Translations under genes and position numbers: made by a program | Notes under the pieces: model-generated | What the model was told of the DNA's origin: nothing | The model's input: only the letters and a program-made list of their open reading frames with translations | Databases searched by the model: none | Assembly (NCBI GenBank): GCA_036874045.1 | Contig: JAZBRI010000011.1 | Coordinates: forward strand, 16,200,001-16,264,000 | Direction: 5' to 3' | DNA length: 64,000 nt | Origin: Cymodocea nodosa | Lineage: Eukaryota; Streptophyta; Magnoliopsida; Alismatales; Cymodoceaceae | Shown here: one piece after another, positions 12,752-24,312 of the stretch | Layout: the number at the start of each line of letters is the position of its first letter | Numbering within the stretch: position 1 is the stretch's first letter

Positions 12752-13162
12752 TCACCTCCTGCAGCGAGCGATGGAGGAGCAGCCACGATGGTAGGGACGA
12801 ACAGGTCCTCTAGCGTGGTGGCAGTTGTGGGTGTAGTAGGACCTCCCTGACCTTGGGGGGCAGGGGACTCTGTTTGCGGACAGAGCACTGTAAGAGATGA
12901 AGAAGTGCATCCTCCACAACAGAGCTCTCCTGTTGGTTACGCCATTTCCCACTTCTTCCTCTTCTTCTTCTCCCAGATCTCCGAATGGGTAGTTGGAGGT
13001 GGCGGAGGTCGGCCATTCCAATGAAGGGTCTCTCATCGGCTCCAGTTTGGTGCTGGTCACCTCCATCTTTGCTTCGGTAGCATGGTCGGGTTGATCACAG
13101 AGCAAGCAGACGAAGAGGAGACAGAAGCAGGAGAAGGTGAGAGGAGAGGAAGCCATCGCCAT
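12752..13162 (-). CDS. RALF34: RALF34-like rapid alkalinization factor precursor
   Basis: A single-exon, 136-residue secreted prepropeptide. Residues 1-22 form a hydrophobic signal peptide. The pro-region contains a run of six glutamates (65-70). The dibasic site RRAL (78-81) matches the RRxL motif cut by the subtilase S1P in this family. The mature region has an ISYSAL block, ANRVPCPPRSGRSYYTHNC, and the C-terminal RGCSSIARCRR. Four cysteines at 101, 114, 128 and 134 form the two expected disulfides. The NRVPCPPRSGRSYYTHNC block is the signature I recall for the RALF34 branch, whose Arabidopsis member signals through the receptor kinase THESEUS1 in lateral root initiation. The usual YISY is FISY here. 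Function in this plant is inferred from family. Confidence 0.92.
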   Translation of the reverse strand: MAMASSPLTFSCFCLLFVCLLCDQPDHATEAKMEVTSTKLEPMRDPSLEWPTSATSNYPFGDLGEEEEEEVGNGVTNRRALLWRMHFFISYSALSANRVPCPPRSGRSYYTHNCHHARGPVRPYHRGCSSIARCRR

Positions 13163-15063
13163 GGAAGGAAGGAGAGGAGGTGGGAATGAACTCAGTAGCA
13201 GTCAGGACCGTGAGCAGTGTGGTAAAGTAGCCCCCCCACATGGTGCACAGACTTCAAGACAATAGCGAGTAAAGAGACTTGTACTGAATATATTTTTTTA
13301 TTGTGACACTTATTTTATAAAAATAATAATTATACCATTTCGGTCAATTAAATTATTATCTGGATGTCTAAATCATGTTTGGGTTAGGTCTTATCTGGGA
13401 CGGCGAGAGATTCTTGACCGTCTGATGGTGAAGGTTTGCTGATTCAACGGTGAAGATGTGATGCAATGGTGATTAGAGAGACAAGGCGGGTCTGATTCAC
13501 TCATTTCAATGATGGTACGGACCTCGTAGTTACGGAGAGGACGAGAGAATGGTGGTGGAGAAGTGGCAGACGGATAAACGTAAATTTATCAAGGGCTATC
13601 GAGTACTAATTTACATTTTTGCCATTTTCGACAAAAACAAAAACAAAAAAAACACTTTTTTTTTTTCAAAATCATTTTTAACAGTCCGCGTCATTATTAT
13701 CGTACCGATTTTTCAAATAAAGTAATTTTACAAGTAAACAGATAATATTTTTATATTGGTTATGTTTTTCACTTTTAAACCTTAAATTTTTCCCTTGTAA
13801 TGTCTTGTTAAATAAGAGAGGAATGACCGTGATCTGACGTGCTGGAGAGCAATAATGACGATGTCTTAGATCCATGTTCAAATGAAGTCACCGTTAACAA
13901 GACGCTCGCTCGCTAGCTATATGGATCGGATTCCTTAGTTTTATGATTTAGGAGCTTAAACAAAACAAAAAACAAAGAATAGGGTGACAAAAATTTCTTC
14001 CGAAAAATACTAATTATGGATCATGAATTTCATTGAGATGAGAATATTAATGGCAGGACTTACCATTTATTTAATTTACGACGACAAAGCTTCGTGAGAA
14101 GCCGGCAATGCAGGCGGCGGCGTCATCGCTCATCCAGCAAGGGAGAAAGCACACAGAATGCACGGCTGCCGTCGATTGCATTCCGCTGCACATCAAAGGC
14201 ACGCGTGCTTTTGTTGGAATAAGGTCTTGGGCGTTGCTCGATGCCTCAGAAGGAGGCCTCAGCGTTCCATAAAGCCATGTAGCTTGCGGTGTCTGGTCCA
14301 CACGGGAAGAGATCGAGTGCATTAGTGTGCCCATGGCAAATGATAGGACGAAGGTCACCGCCTCATAGGCTAGAACCCTGAATACAAGAAACGTAGGTAC
14401 ATGCATACCTCGACGAGGAAACGGGGCCTCAGCCACCTCCAGTCCCACCCTAAAAGGGCCCCAGGACATTAGGGGAGCCGGTCCAGGAATCAGATGCTGC
14501 TCCGTTGAGGCGGGAGGAATTCACCGGTCCGACGAAGGGAAGGCCGATCTGGGAAAAGCGAAGATCATTATTGATGTCGGCAATTTGAGTCCGGGAAGGC
14601 TGGTCTGATGATCTTGGTCACGAGGGAAGGAAGAGGAAATGAGACAGGAGAAGGCTCGCCGCATGTATTTTTTTTATAACGATAATTTTTATATTTATTA
14701 AATTTCAAACGTTGTTCTACTTTATTTATTCCTACTCCGCTAACAACAGTCCATCCAGCTCAATAAATCACTACGCAAAGGTACCAATTTTCTGACGCTC
14801 CGTTCCAGTATTGATTCTGGGGCGGAATATATGCGAATATCGACCACTTGCCTGCTTCCATCCTTTATTCTTCTTATAGGCTTCAAACCATCGGCATACC
14901 CAAAATCGCTCATCCTGAAAACTACGTGCGACGGAGAACGCAGATCACTTCCCGGGGTTACCATCGTTATATACCCGAGAAAGGCAAGAGAAGCAGCGGA
15001 ACGACAGAGAGGCTGAGGAGAAAAAGAAAAGAAACCCTCAAAACTTCGTCTTCACCTGACCCG
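13163..15063. other. Intergenic, mostly empty
   Basis: Apart from a doubtful open frame at 14071-14469, there are only short frames without domains and AT-rich sequence. The last 200 bases are probably the leader and promoter of the cold-shock-domain gene. Confidence 0.55.
14071..14469 (-). CDS. Doubtful open frame, 132 residues
   Basis: An uninterrupted ATG-to-stop frame on the minus strand in moderately GC-rich DNA. The product (starting MSWGPFRVGLEVAEAPFPRR) matches no family I recognise. It has one weakly hydrophobic stretch near residue 35-48 and scattered cysteines. It could be a lineage-specific gene, a transposon scrap or chance. I give it little weight. Confidence 0.15.
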   Translation of the reverse strand: MSWGPFRVGLEVAEAPFPRRGMHVPTFLVFRVLAYEAVTFVLSFAMGTLMHSISSRVDQTPQATWLYGTLRPPSEASSNAQDLIPTKARVPLMCSGMQSTAAVHSVCFLPCWMSDDAAACIAGFSRSFVVVN

Positions 15064-15609
15064 ATGACGCATGCGAACCGGCAAACGGGCACGGTGAAGT
15101 GGTTCAGTCAGCAGAAAGGGTTCGGCTTCATAGCCCCAGACGACGGCGGCGAGGACATCTTCGTCCACCAGACCTCTATCCAGTCCGAGGGCTACCGTTC
15201 ACTCTCCGACGGAGAGGCCGTCGAATTCTGCGTCGAGCGTGGAGAGGATGGTCGCACCAAAGCCGTGAACGTCACGGGACCGGACGGGTCGGCCCTTACC
15301 GGTGGTGGATGGGGTGGGAGCAGGGGGTCTGCCGGTGGTGGCTATGGTGGGGGATTCGGATGGGGGAGAACTGGTGGTAGAGGTTATGGCAGCGGCGGCG
15401 GCGGCGGCGGAGGGTCGTGTTACAACTGCGGAAAGTTTGGACACATGGCCAGGGACTGTCCAGATGGAGGCGGCGCTGCTGGTGGTGGGAGGTACGTGGG
15501 TGGTGGATGGGGTAGATATGGAGGCGGAGGCCGTGGCGGGGGAGGTGGTGGGTGCTATAATTGCGGTGAGCAGGGGCACTTTGCCCGGGAGTGCCCAAAC
15601 ATCAGGTGA
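15064..15609 (+). CDS. Cold shock domain glycine-rich protein with two CCHC zinc knuckles
   Basis: A single exon of 181 residues. The start at 15064 is chosen because family members begin just before the cold shock domain; the frame is open further upstream but that part is not conserved. Residues 8-72 form the domain, with TGTVKWF, RNP1 KGFGFI (18-23) and RNP2 DIFVH (31-35). A Gly/Arg/Tyr-rich linker separates two zinc knuckles: C119-C122-H127-C132 ([14 protein letters not shown]) and C164-C167-H172-C177 ([14 protein letters not shown]). This layout matches plant CSP2/GRP2-type proteins with two knuckles, nucleic-acid chaperones that melt RNA secondary structure and act in cold acclimation and development. 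RNA binding is inferred from the domains. Confidence 0.95.
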   Translation: MTHANRQTGTVKWFSQQKGFGFIAPDDGGEDIFVHQTSIQSEGYRSLSDGEAVEFCVERGEDGRTKAVNVTGPDGSALTGGGWGGSRGSAGGGYGGGFGWGRTGGRGYGSGGGGGGGSCYNCGKFGHMARDCPDGGGAAGGGRYVGGGWGRYGGGGRGGGGGGCYNCGEQGHFARECPNIR

Positions 15610-16489
15610 TAATCTTGAAGCATAGAACCGTTAAGCGATTGGGTATTATCATAGAGCGAATGTTTTCCCTGATAATGGTCGTGATGTTGATATTAAAATA
15701 TGTTTTTGTTCGGTACTCTACTTAAACAATAAGTTTTATTTCTTATAGGGATGATTGAAGTCCCACTCATGTAATTCATTATCTGTAACCACTTCATATA
15801 ATGTCAGGTCGTTATGATTACTTATTTACAATAATAAATCTTGCCGGAAGAGTAACAACAGAGAATCACGACCTGAAACACAAGACAAGCCCTACTATAT
15901 CCATAAATTTCTTTAACTAAAATCCGTGCGATTATTTTTCTTGGGTTTTATTAATAGAAAAGTATAAGACCACATTTACACAAGAAAATATGGCTCTGCA
16001 AAGAGATAGATACCAACGAGCCGAGAAAAATAAAAATCTTGCGCAAATCAAGATGATTTTGATTACACTCGTGGAATATATAAGGATTTGAATAGTTGGT
16101 TCCGGTGCTAGAAAATGACCATTTAACAACTAATCTCTCTCTCACTTTGGAATGTAAGGAACTAGAGTAAGCACTGAAGGTCAGGTCGATGTGGCCCGAA
16201 GAGGTAAAAGCTAACATATCGGGCATACCATCCACCACCCAGCAATTGGTAAAGTACTCAAGTAGCATCGACATGCAGAATACAAGTATAACCATCACTT
16301 GACAAATCTCATAGTTGCTGCTAGTCAAACAAATGTTATTTCCGATACAATATGAGAAAAAAACGTAATACCACAACTTAACTCCAGAAAATAGAAATAA
16401 TAATTCCACTGTAGAAATGAGAGATTAAGTCTTCAGCCTACAAAAATTCTTACTGGGAATATGAAAATAACTAACCGCCCTCCCACACT
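15610..16489. other. Gap between convergent CSP and eS10 genes
   Basis: Presumably holds both 3' UTRs. It is AT-rich. The minus-strand frames at 15932-16409 have no recognisable domain and look fortuitous. Confidence 0.6.
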
Positions 16490-18375
16490 TTATTCCATGG
16501 AAGACGGAGCGGCACCGCCACCGTAACCGCCTCCACCTCTGCCAAATGCAGGCCTGCCACCAGAGCCCTAGAGATAACAAATACAATGAGCAACGTCAAC
16601 TCCACCATATTGCAGAATATTAAATAAACAACGAAATGGGAAAAAACATTTAAATTCAAATCCTTAGGATTATTTATTGTTAAACATACAAGACGAGTTT
16701 TTCAGCAAAAAACGATGAAAAATAAAATGGCAGGCAAACAGAACAGAAAATAATGGCAAACAAAATTTTCGTAAACTAATAGAAACATCAATTGAGCATT
16801 TCAGGTCTCGAAGTATGGGAAGTAAATCTGAAACAAGCTCTTTATATATCATGAATCCTGTAGAGTCTGAAGTCCTGAGTGATGAGTCACAGATATATGC
16901 TTCTTTGGCAACTACAAATCTCTACAACATTTGGGTTTCATACTTTGAATTGTCTCATACATCCGATTTCATTTCTTTGAAAAAATTGAAATGCCAACAA
17001 TCAAAAACAGAAGCACACTCCAAAATGATGAAAAAAGGTAATCGGCCATAATAAGACGCAATAATTTATCTAAAGTCATCAAGCCTGATTAATGGTCCTG
17101 TCCTATTTCACTGCCCTATCTAATCTCATGAAATGGTATACATGGTATAACAAAGATCAACCTCGTACCAACTAAAGCATCAAGCATTTGATGGATTTCC
17201 TGTCATTTTGAGTAACTGTCATTATAAGAGTAAAAATTAAGACATAAAAGCCATTTCGCCAAACTCTAAACAAGCGAAAATTAACTCTTGCACGGCTGGA
17301 ATATAAAACCACCACGACCACCTTAATCAGAAAGACTGAACCTCTATCATAAACGGTGATTTTCCTACACTAGATAGGCCCCTAAACTTCAAATCAAGTA
17401 TATAGAGAGATGATGACTTTGGGAACAAAATAAGAGTTATAGATGGTACATTTGTGTACGCATGCTAGTACGTTATTTTACAAAAGAGAAATTAAGTATA
17501 TATTCATTCAATTTATAGCATCCCGGTGGATCTCAAGTATGAGTAAATACTTCGTGCATGCATTATGTACACATTTCTAAACAAAAAAGGGTATTAAACT
17601 CGCAAGTTCTTATCAAAATCAAAGCGTCAAAATAATCCATCTTGGAGAAAAATAAACCATGGTTTACCCTGAACGACGGTTGGAATTCGGGGGGAGCACC
17701 ACTCTTGTCACCAAATTCACCTTGCCCACCACGAGGACCGCTCCGGTACCCATCCCTATCGCCGAACCTTGGTCGATCACCATCAAACCTCGGAGGACCC
17801 CTACAAGAAATCGATCCATTCGATAACAAGCAATCAACAAGTAACATCAGAAAATAAACGATGTGCTACATTTATACACACCTGGGACGGTCACCAGGAG
17901 GGCCACCCATGGGGCGAGAGGGGGGGGCCCTGGAAGACTTTTTAAGCGTGGCCGGCACGATCTCAGAGGGGAGGTTGAGGTAAGTGCGGAGGTACTCGAT
18001 TCCGTCGTTGGTGAGGTACCAGTAGTAGTGCATCCATGCAAATGTCTCCCTGACGTACTCCCTTGACTTGAAGCTCTGCATCAGCTTTATTACCTGAAGG
18101 TTCGGCACGTCGATCAGCGGGTGCTTGGCAAGGTTGAAGTCCTTCTTCGCGTAAAGAACTCCCTCTGCGAACCCACAAGAAAAATGAATGAATTGGAGCG
18201 AAAACGACAAACTGAACACAGAAAACACGAATCGAAAAGGCGTTACCTTGGAAGAGGTACTTGCAGATCTCATTGCGGTTCTTTTTCGAGATGATCTGCA
18301 AGACGGAGAAGTAGGGGGAATCGTGTGAGGGAAAAAAATTAAAAAACCGAAACTTCCCTTGCTTCGTGTTACCAT
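16490..18375 (-). CDS. RPS10: 40S ribosomal protein eS10 (RPS10)
   Basis: Five exons on the minus strand: 18373-18375 (only the ATG), 18247-18295, 17882-18164, 17668-17800 and 16490-16567. Phases join cleanly to 181 residues, the usual plant length. The splitting of the start codon from [16 protein letters not shown] explains why no long frame covers the N-terminus. Exon 3 carries the conserved core ([53 protein letters not shown]). The tail is Gly/Arg/Pro-rich ([13 protein letters not shown]) and ends [10 protein letters not shown]. The protein belongs to the small-subunit head near the mRNA entry side. A telo-box lies in the leader. All borders are GT-AG. Confidence 0.95.
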
Positions 18376-19477
18376 TGTCGATCGAGGTGAAGCGGAAGAA
18401 AGAGAGACGGCGTCGGAGAGCGAGAAGGAACCCTGAAACGACCGCTTCTACGGAGACAGCAGAAACCCTAATCCATGAGGATGCGGTAGTATTTATTTGT
18501 ACGGTTATACCTTAGAGATGCATGTGGCGTGTGATCCTGTCCGTTGGATTAGCCGCAGAGAGGGTCGCGGGCCTCATAAAACGTGAGCGGAGAGGAGAAA
18601 AGCCCGATATCAATATAAATCGGCTTTCGCCTTTTTTTTACAAAAAAATTTATTTTATTTTTTTTTTAAAAAAATAATTATTATTATTTAAAATATTATA
18701 ATTTTTAATTAAATAAAATATTTTTAAAAATGAAAAACAGTGATCCTATCTACAGTTCCATGTATAGAGTTGGTCGGTTTGGGTTTTTTTTTTACAATTT
18801 ATCATCTCATTTGATAAGCATACAAAATGCTCTATCTACTTAAACAAAGTATGAAATTCCAATGATCTTTGAAGGAAAGGACTTGATATGTTTCAGGAGA
18901 AGGGAGCTTTCTGCATGCCATCACATGTGAAGGTTAACAAGTAACAAGGGGGGGCCTATTGTACAAGAAACATGAGCATCTGAATATTTTTAAGTATTTT
19001 CGTGGCACTCTCACCGTGCAAGAGAGAGGGGTGAGAAAATCTGTAGTGAACATTGCAGAGTGAGGAAATGTTCTACATGTTACATTGTCACCATGTCAAT
19101 ATGTAAATAGATATGCAAGTAACTATATATTCATTCGGATTATCACTTAACCAGCTAATAATCTTTCTAACAGACAAGACAGAACCCTTGCTATTCCACT
19201 CCCAAAAGGTAACATATTTTTATGATACAAAATCTACAAAAAGAATCCTTCAGTTCAGATGCCCTCATCCAATCCTAGGCTATGCGGCAAGCATTCAGGT
19301 TAAATTACATTGTAGAATATAACTTCGATGGGGGCACGAATAGAGGAGTGTGGCATCCAAGGGTAGAATATACATGTCAGCTGTCTCTGATCAATTACAA
19401 CTCCTCAACCAGAAATCAGCAAGATCCAGGCGTGCTTCTCACTCTTGGAACAACAATTTATGCTTTGGCATCTAATG
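18376..19477. other. RPS10 promoter region and AT-rich spacer
   Basis: Bases 18630-18730 are almost pure A/T. The rest shows no gene; the short plus-strand frames at 19113-19500 overlap the 3' end of the next gene and have no domain. Confidence 0.6.
18464..18472 (-). promoter_or_regulatory. Telo-box upstream of RPS10
   Basis: AAACCCTAA (TTAGGGTTT on the gene strand) lies about 90 bases upstream of the RPS10 start codon. Telo-boxes are common in plant ribosomal-protein promoters, where they help couple expression to growth. Confidence 0.6.
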
Positions 19478-22097
19478 CTATTTTCCCGTTAACTTTTTAG
19501 CTTGATTATGTGGTGTTCTCCCAGGTCCTCCTGCAGCTCGACGATCCTGAATCAAACAGGAACAGGTTTCATTGTTGAACACGGAAGAAAATCATACCGG
19601 ATCTACGAGAAGAGAGACACCCCAGTGATAATATCTCATTCATGAGAACCATCACTCGGGTGGTCATTTTTCACCAATCAATACAAAAGCACACGGCATT
19701 GTTTGTGCATCAAATGCATGGAACATTATCCATTAGTTGACACGGAGTACCATTATCAGTATATGCAAAGAGCGTTATTTCCAAAACAACAAGAGAGCAT
19801 GGAAAGAAGAAAATCCACTTTCTGATGCATTTTTAAGTCAAAGAATTACCGCATATTTCAACAAATGCAAAGCCAAATGAATGGGAAAACCATGTAAAAC
19901 AATGAAAAAATGCTTCTGCATTTTCCGTAGAGAAAAGGACAACTTGTACTGGTATTTTCAGGACGTTTAAAAGCAGTATGTTTTGTTGTTTTTTGATTTG
20001 TAAAATAGGGATTGCAATCAATTTGCAGTTAGTTTCTCAGAGGTAATAGCAGATTCTTAGGAAAGGTCATTATCATGAATAAATAGCCGCTGATAACCAA
20101 AGTTTGCTAAATAGCAACCACTGCCATACTTACATCCCTATAGGGGAAATCATCAACTTCAAGCATGTGTATCACATGAACCATCTTAGGCCTCTTTGTT
20201 GAATCAGGATCCACACAGCGCAAAGCTACCAGGAGTGTTCTTTTTAGAGCCCTCGAGTTTGGTTTCTCTGGGAGTTTTGGATCCAGCACACCCTCAGAAT
20301 TCCGGTTACTTACCATCAACTTCATCCAGTCTACCAGATTGACCTGAAAATCTTACCATTGTTATCAAGCACGTCAAAAAAAATATATGCACAAATGCAA
20401 ACTTCTTCCAACCTCTTCTGGAGGCCTGCTGTAATCAACTGGGATCCTTCCTGAAATAATCTCCATGATGAGAATCCCAAAGCTATACACATCACTTCTC
20501 TCATTCAACATACCAGTGCTAGCATACTCTGGAGCTACATAACTATGGATGTAGGAGATTATACGGTAAACTCAGAATGATAATCATGTAAGGTAACTTC
20601 AAGATGAAAGTTTAAACAGTAGATAAGAGATTCAACCAACCCAAAGGTTCCCATCACACGTGTCGTAACGTAGCTCCTCTCTGAACCCAAGAGCTTGGCA
20701 AGCCCAAAATCTGAAACCTTAGGATTCCAACTCTTATCAAGCAAAATGTTGCTCGCTTTTATGTCACGATGTACAACCTTTGGTTCAAGCCCTTCATGCA
20801 AATACATCAACCTACAAGCAAAAAGATCGCACACCAATGTATCGTCAAAGAAAGCCAAAACACAGAAATGTAAGATAGAATTCAACAGCTATACAAAGGC
20901 ACGGTACCCCTTTGCTGTTCCAAGTATAATATTCATGCGGATCTCCCATGTAAGGGGGCTGTGAGGCCCAACATCGCCATGAATCCATTGTTCCAAGTTC
21001 CCATTGTTTAGATACTCATAAACAAGCATCCTAACACACCACAGAATGAAAAATTAAGAATCTCATCTGAACCTTTGTCCAGCTTGTTTGTTACCAATGT
21101 GTATCTTAAAGAAGAAACAAGGAGATCATACATCCTTAAAATTAAGAAGGTAAGATTATCTATTACCTATGAGCCCCTTCAGCACAATAACCAAGTAACC
21201 TCACTAAATTCTTATGACGAACACGACCGATGGCTTCCACTTCAACCTTGAACTCCCTCTCAGCTTGGCCTCTAAAAACGTACGATTCCATTAAAATCAT
21301 GCTAATTAGCAATTTAACATGGAAAATTAAGTCTATGCTTAATGAAGCAACACTTTTCCAGTAGAGATTACACGACATGGCAATAAAAGCGAATGACCGA
21401 AACATTACCTGTTATTGAGCAAATTCTTTACTGCAACATGTGTTTTATCCTCCAATACACCATGGTAAACAATCCCATAACCCCCTTCTCCGAGAACGTT
21501 TTCATCAGAGAACATATTTGTGGCAACCTCCAAGTCCCTAAGAGTGTACCAGTGCCCCCAACCAAGATGTGACACTTCTGGTACAACCGCGGGGACCTGT
21601 TCCGCCGATCTACTTTCAGCACTCCCATGAGAAGACCCACCTCCGCCTCCTCCAACACGCTCCGGGAAAGTGATTCGGTGGTCCTTGCCAATCTCGATGT
21701 GAATCTTCTTGAGCCCAATCGGGCTCTCCTCCTCCAATGGCTTTAGAAGCGACTGCCGCTCCATGGAAACTAGATGATGACCGGATCCCGACAACGGCTT
21801 CTGAAGGGCTTGGCCAAGGGTCTTGGGGGCAGATGCGCGAGACGGCTCGACCCAGATTTCCGGGATCTCCTTAGATACGTTGGGTATGGAAGACCGTTGT
21901 GAGGGCTTGGAGGTTTGTTGGATAGAGGTGCTTGAGCTGGTTCTCCTCCTGGATGTGAACCAAATGGAGACGAGAAACAAGAGCAGGACAAAAGCAGCAC
22001 CGACGCAGATGCCGACAATGGCCCATAGGTGGAGACCAAAGATGAAAGTTTTCTCCGACAGCTGTTTGTTTAGCATCGCCGATTCGTCATCCGACAT
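19478..22097 (-). CDS. RLCK-V receptor-like kinase (At1g01540/At3g59110 type)
   Basis: Seven exons on the minus strand: 21409-22097, 21167-21271, 20908-21030, 20641-20811, 20413-20542, 20134-20343 and 19478-19546. They give 498 residues with continuous phase. The start at 22097 (MSDDESAML) is preferred over the in-frame upstream ATG at 22268 because relatives begin there. A transmembrane helix spans about residues 22-48, with basic residues after it and almost no extracellular part. After a Ser/Gly-rich juxtamembrane region comes the conserved [15 protein letters not shown]. The kinase domain has GEGGYG (203-208), Lys224, HRD (320-322) and DFG (340-342), with [18 protein letters not shown] in the activation segment. 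The last exon adds a basic tail. All catalytic residues are present, so an active Ser/Thr kinase is expected. Its pathway is not known to me. Confidence 0.94.
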
Positions 22098-24312
22098 GGT
22101 TGTCCTAGCTCCCGACCGTAGTTGACGACCGATGTGCAGAAAGAAGGGGATTTTTGGGGTGCCAGTGATGCAATTTCGAGCCTCTGTGAGTGTGGGAAGG
22201 AAAACGATGGGAAAGGATTGATGGGTTTGACGTGGGGGCAACAGATCAAGCCATAAGTTTTCGTCCAAGAAACAATCTTTTAGGAGGGAGTGATGGAGTG
22301 GGAGTGTGGAGAATTGGAAACTGGGCGAATGTCATCACTCACCCATGGATCTGTAAAGAGGAGGAGGACGGAACAGGGAGACAGAACGAGGGAAAATGCA
22401 ATACCTACCGTATCGGTTCTCCCACGCGCTTGTTCATAGAAACGGAGAGAAACGGGGAAGGCAAGAGGATCGACTGAAGTCGTAGAGATGACATCGGAGG
22501 TACCGACGGAGGCCTCTGCACTTATAGAAGCATGTGAGAGTGGAAGTAGAGAGCATGGTATATTTTCTTCGTTGCAATAAATATAGCAGCTGTTATTATA
22601 TTGTTTATTTATCTTGGATTGTTATCAGATAAATTAGAAAGAGAATCGTTTGTTGTCTGGGACGTTTCTTACAAAGTATTTAAATCGTGACTTGTCTTGG
22701 TAACGCAGGTGAGTCATCCAATAGTTGTTGACCTTGTTGTATAGTTTAGATACATATTTATTAGTTCTATCTTCTTTCTCCACGTAGTTTTATTGTTACT
22801 TCAAATGGCTATCGTATTTTCGATTTAAAAATTGCGTCAATAGGTCTTGAATAAAGACTTGACTGACAGTTTGTGATGGTTGTATGTCAATTACTGGATT
22901 GATATCACTGAATAAGTGGTTAGAAAATTAATTACTTTTATTGATTTATAACAGGAATACCATTAAAATAAATTTTCCGTGAAATTAAGAATCAGCAGTT
23001 GCAACTGACATGTCAAATCGATAATGTTGGTAAATGTTTCAATTTCCCTACCACGGCACCACAAGTTGGTAGAGATCGCGACTGTGTTTTTTTTCATAAA
23101 ATGGTAGAATTTCGTCTTTGCAAGAAAGTTGCGAAATAGTAGAAATTTATTCTTTAAAAGTACGTGGAAGTAGGTTTCAGCTGAGTGATGTGAAACTTGT
23201 ACGTTGAGAGGCATTTAAACGAGGGAGTAGTGAGAGACTATTTTTTTTTCTGGAAACGTAGTCACAGATTCGAAGTTCGAAAAGTTATAAAATAAATGGA
23301 ATTTGATCTTATATAAAAAGAATGAATATCTGTTGTTAATTAATTTTAATTTATATTAGAATTAATTCTCCTTGAAGGTTATTTATGGTTATATAAAGTC
23401 AGACAAAAAGAGGGAGAGCATTGAAATAAAGATTACAGAATGCAGCTGTCATGGTCGTGCTGGTGGGTGCCTCCAGAGTAGGCAGGTCATTCTTCGAAGG
23501 TGCGGACATTATTGCGGGAGCAATGGATCGAAACTTTCCGGTGCTCATGACGTATGAGCAGAAGGTGGTAGGGTGATCGATCTGAAATGGTGGGCTGTCA
23601 GTTTGTAGTCATGCCTAATTGGTTGGATTGGACGCGCTCTCTCCCATCTTATCGTCCGTCCGCAAGAAGACGAGAGAAGATTAACTTGCTTAGAGCATCT
23701 TACATGAGAACCGTCGGAGCAGATCATCATCTTATTTGTGTTTTACGTACGTTAAAAAAGCAGCAATTTTTTCATGCCAATATGCCATCCATCTATTATA
23801 TATACCATTGGTAATAAACACTCCTTTCTTTTTCGGATCAGAGAAGACAGAAATTTCTATCCTTTCATTTTCTTTAAATAAAAACAAAATCCTCTTGCTA
23901 TCGCAATTCACCGTATGCGGTCTTTGCATTTCTCTCTTGGCATCGCATTTTGCCTTCTTCTTCTTCTTCTTTTTTCTACACTTTCCATTTATTTAAATAC
24001 TAATAGCATAAAACTCAAACTCAAGTTTAACTTAATTATAAACAAACTAAGTTTGAATATAATTTTAAAATTATTAAAATAAATAAGTCAAACAATATTA
24101 ATTCCACATGATTGCCACCGATCTACTCCCTCGCTTGTGTTTGTTTCGGAGAATGAAAAAACGGTTCAGAAAATCTCATCACACAAATTACAAACAACCC
24201 AACGTAAAAATTGAAGGAAAGCTAGAACATCTAATATAAATGACCTTCGATACATGTTTTTTTTTGCTATGGCGAGAGGCTTCATCTTCGCCAATTTATC
24301 CACACTTGCTAC
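22098..24312. other. Intergenic, no gene recognised
   Basis: The first 400 bases are the leader and promoter of the RLCK-V kinase gene. The remainder is AT-rich with short frames only and no recognisable domain or RNA gene. Confidence 0.6.
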
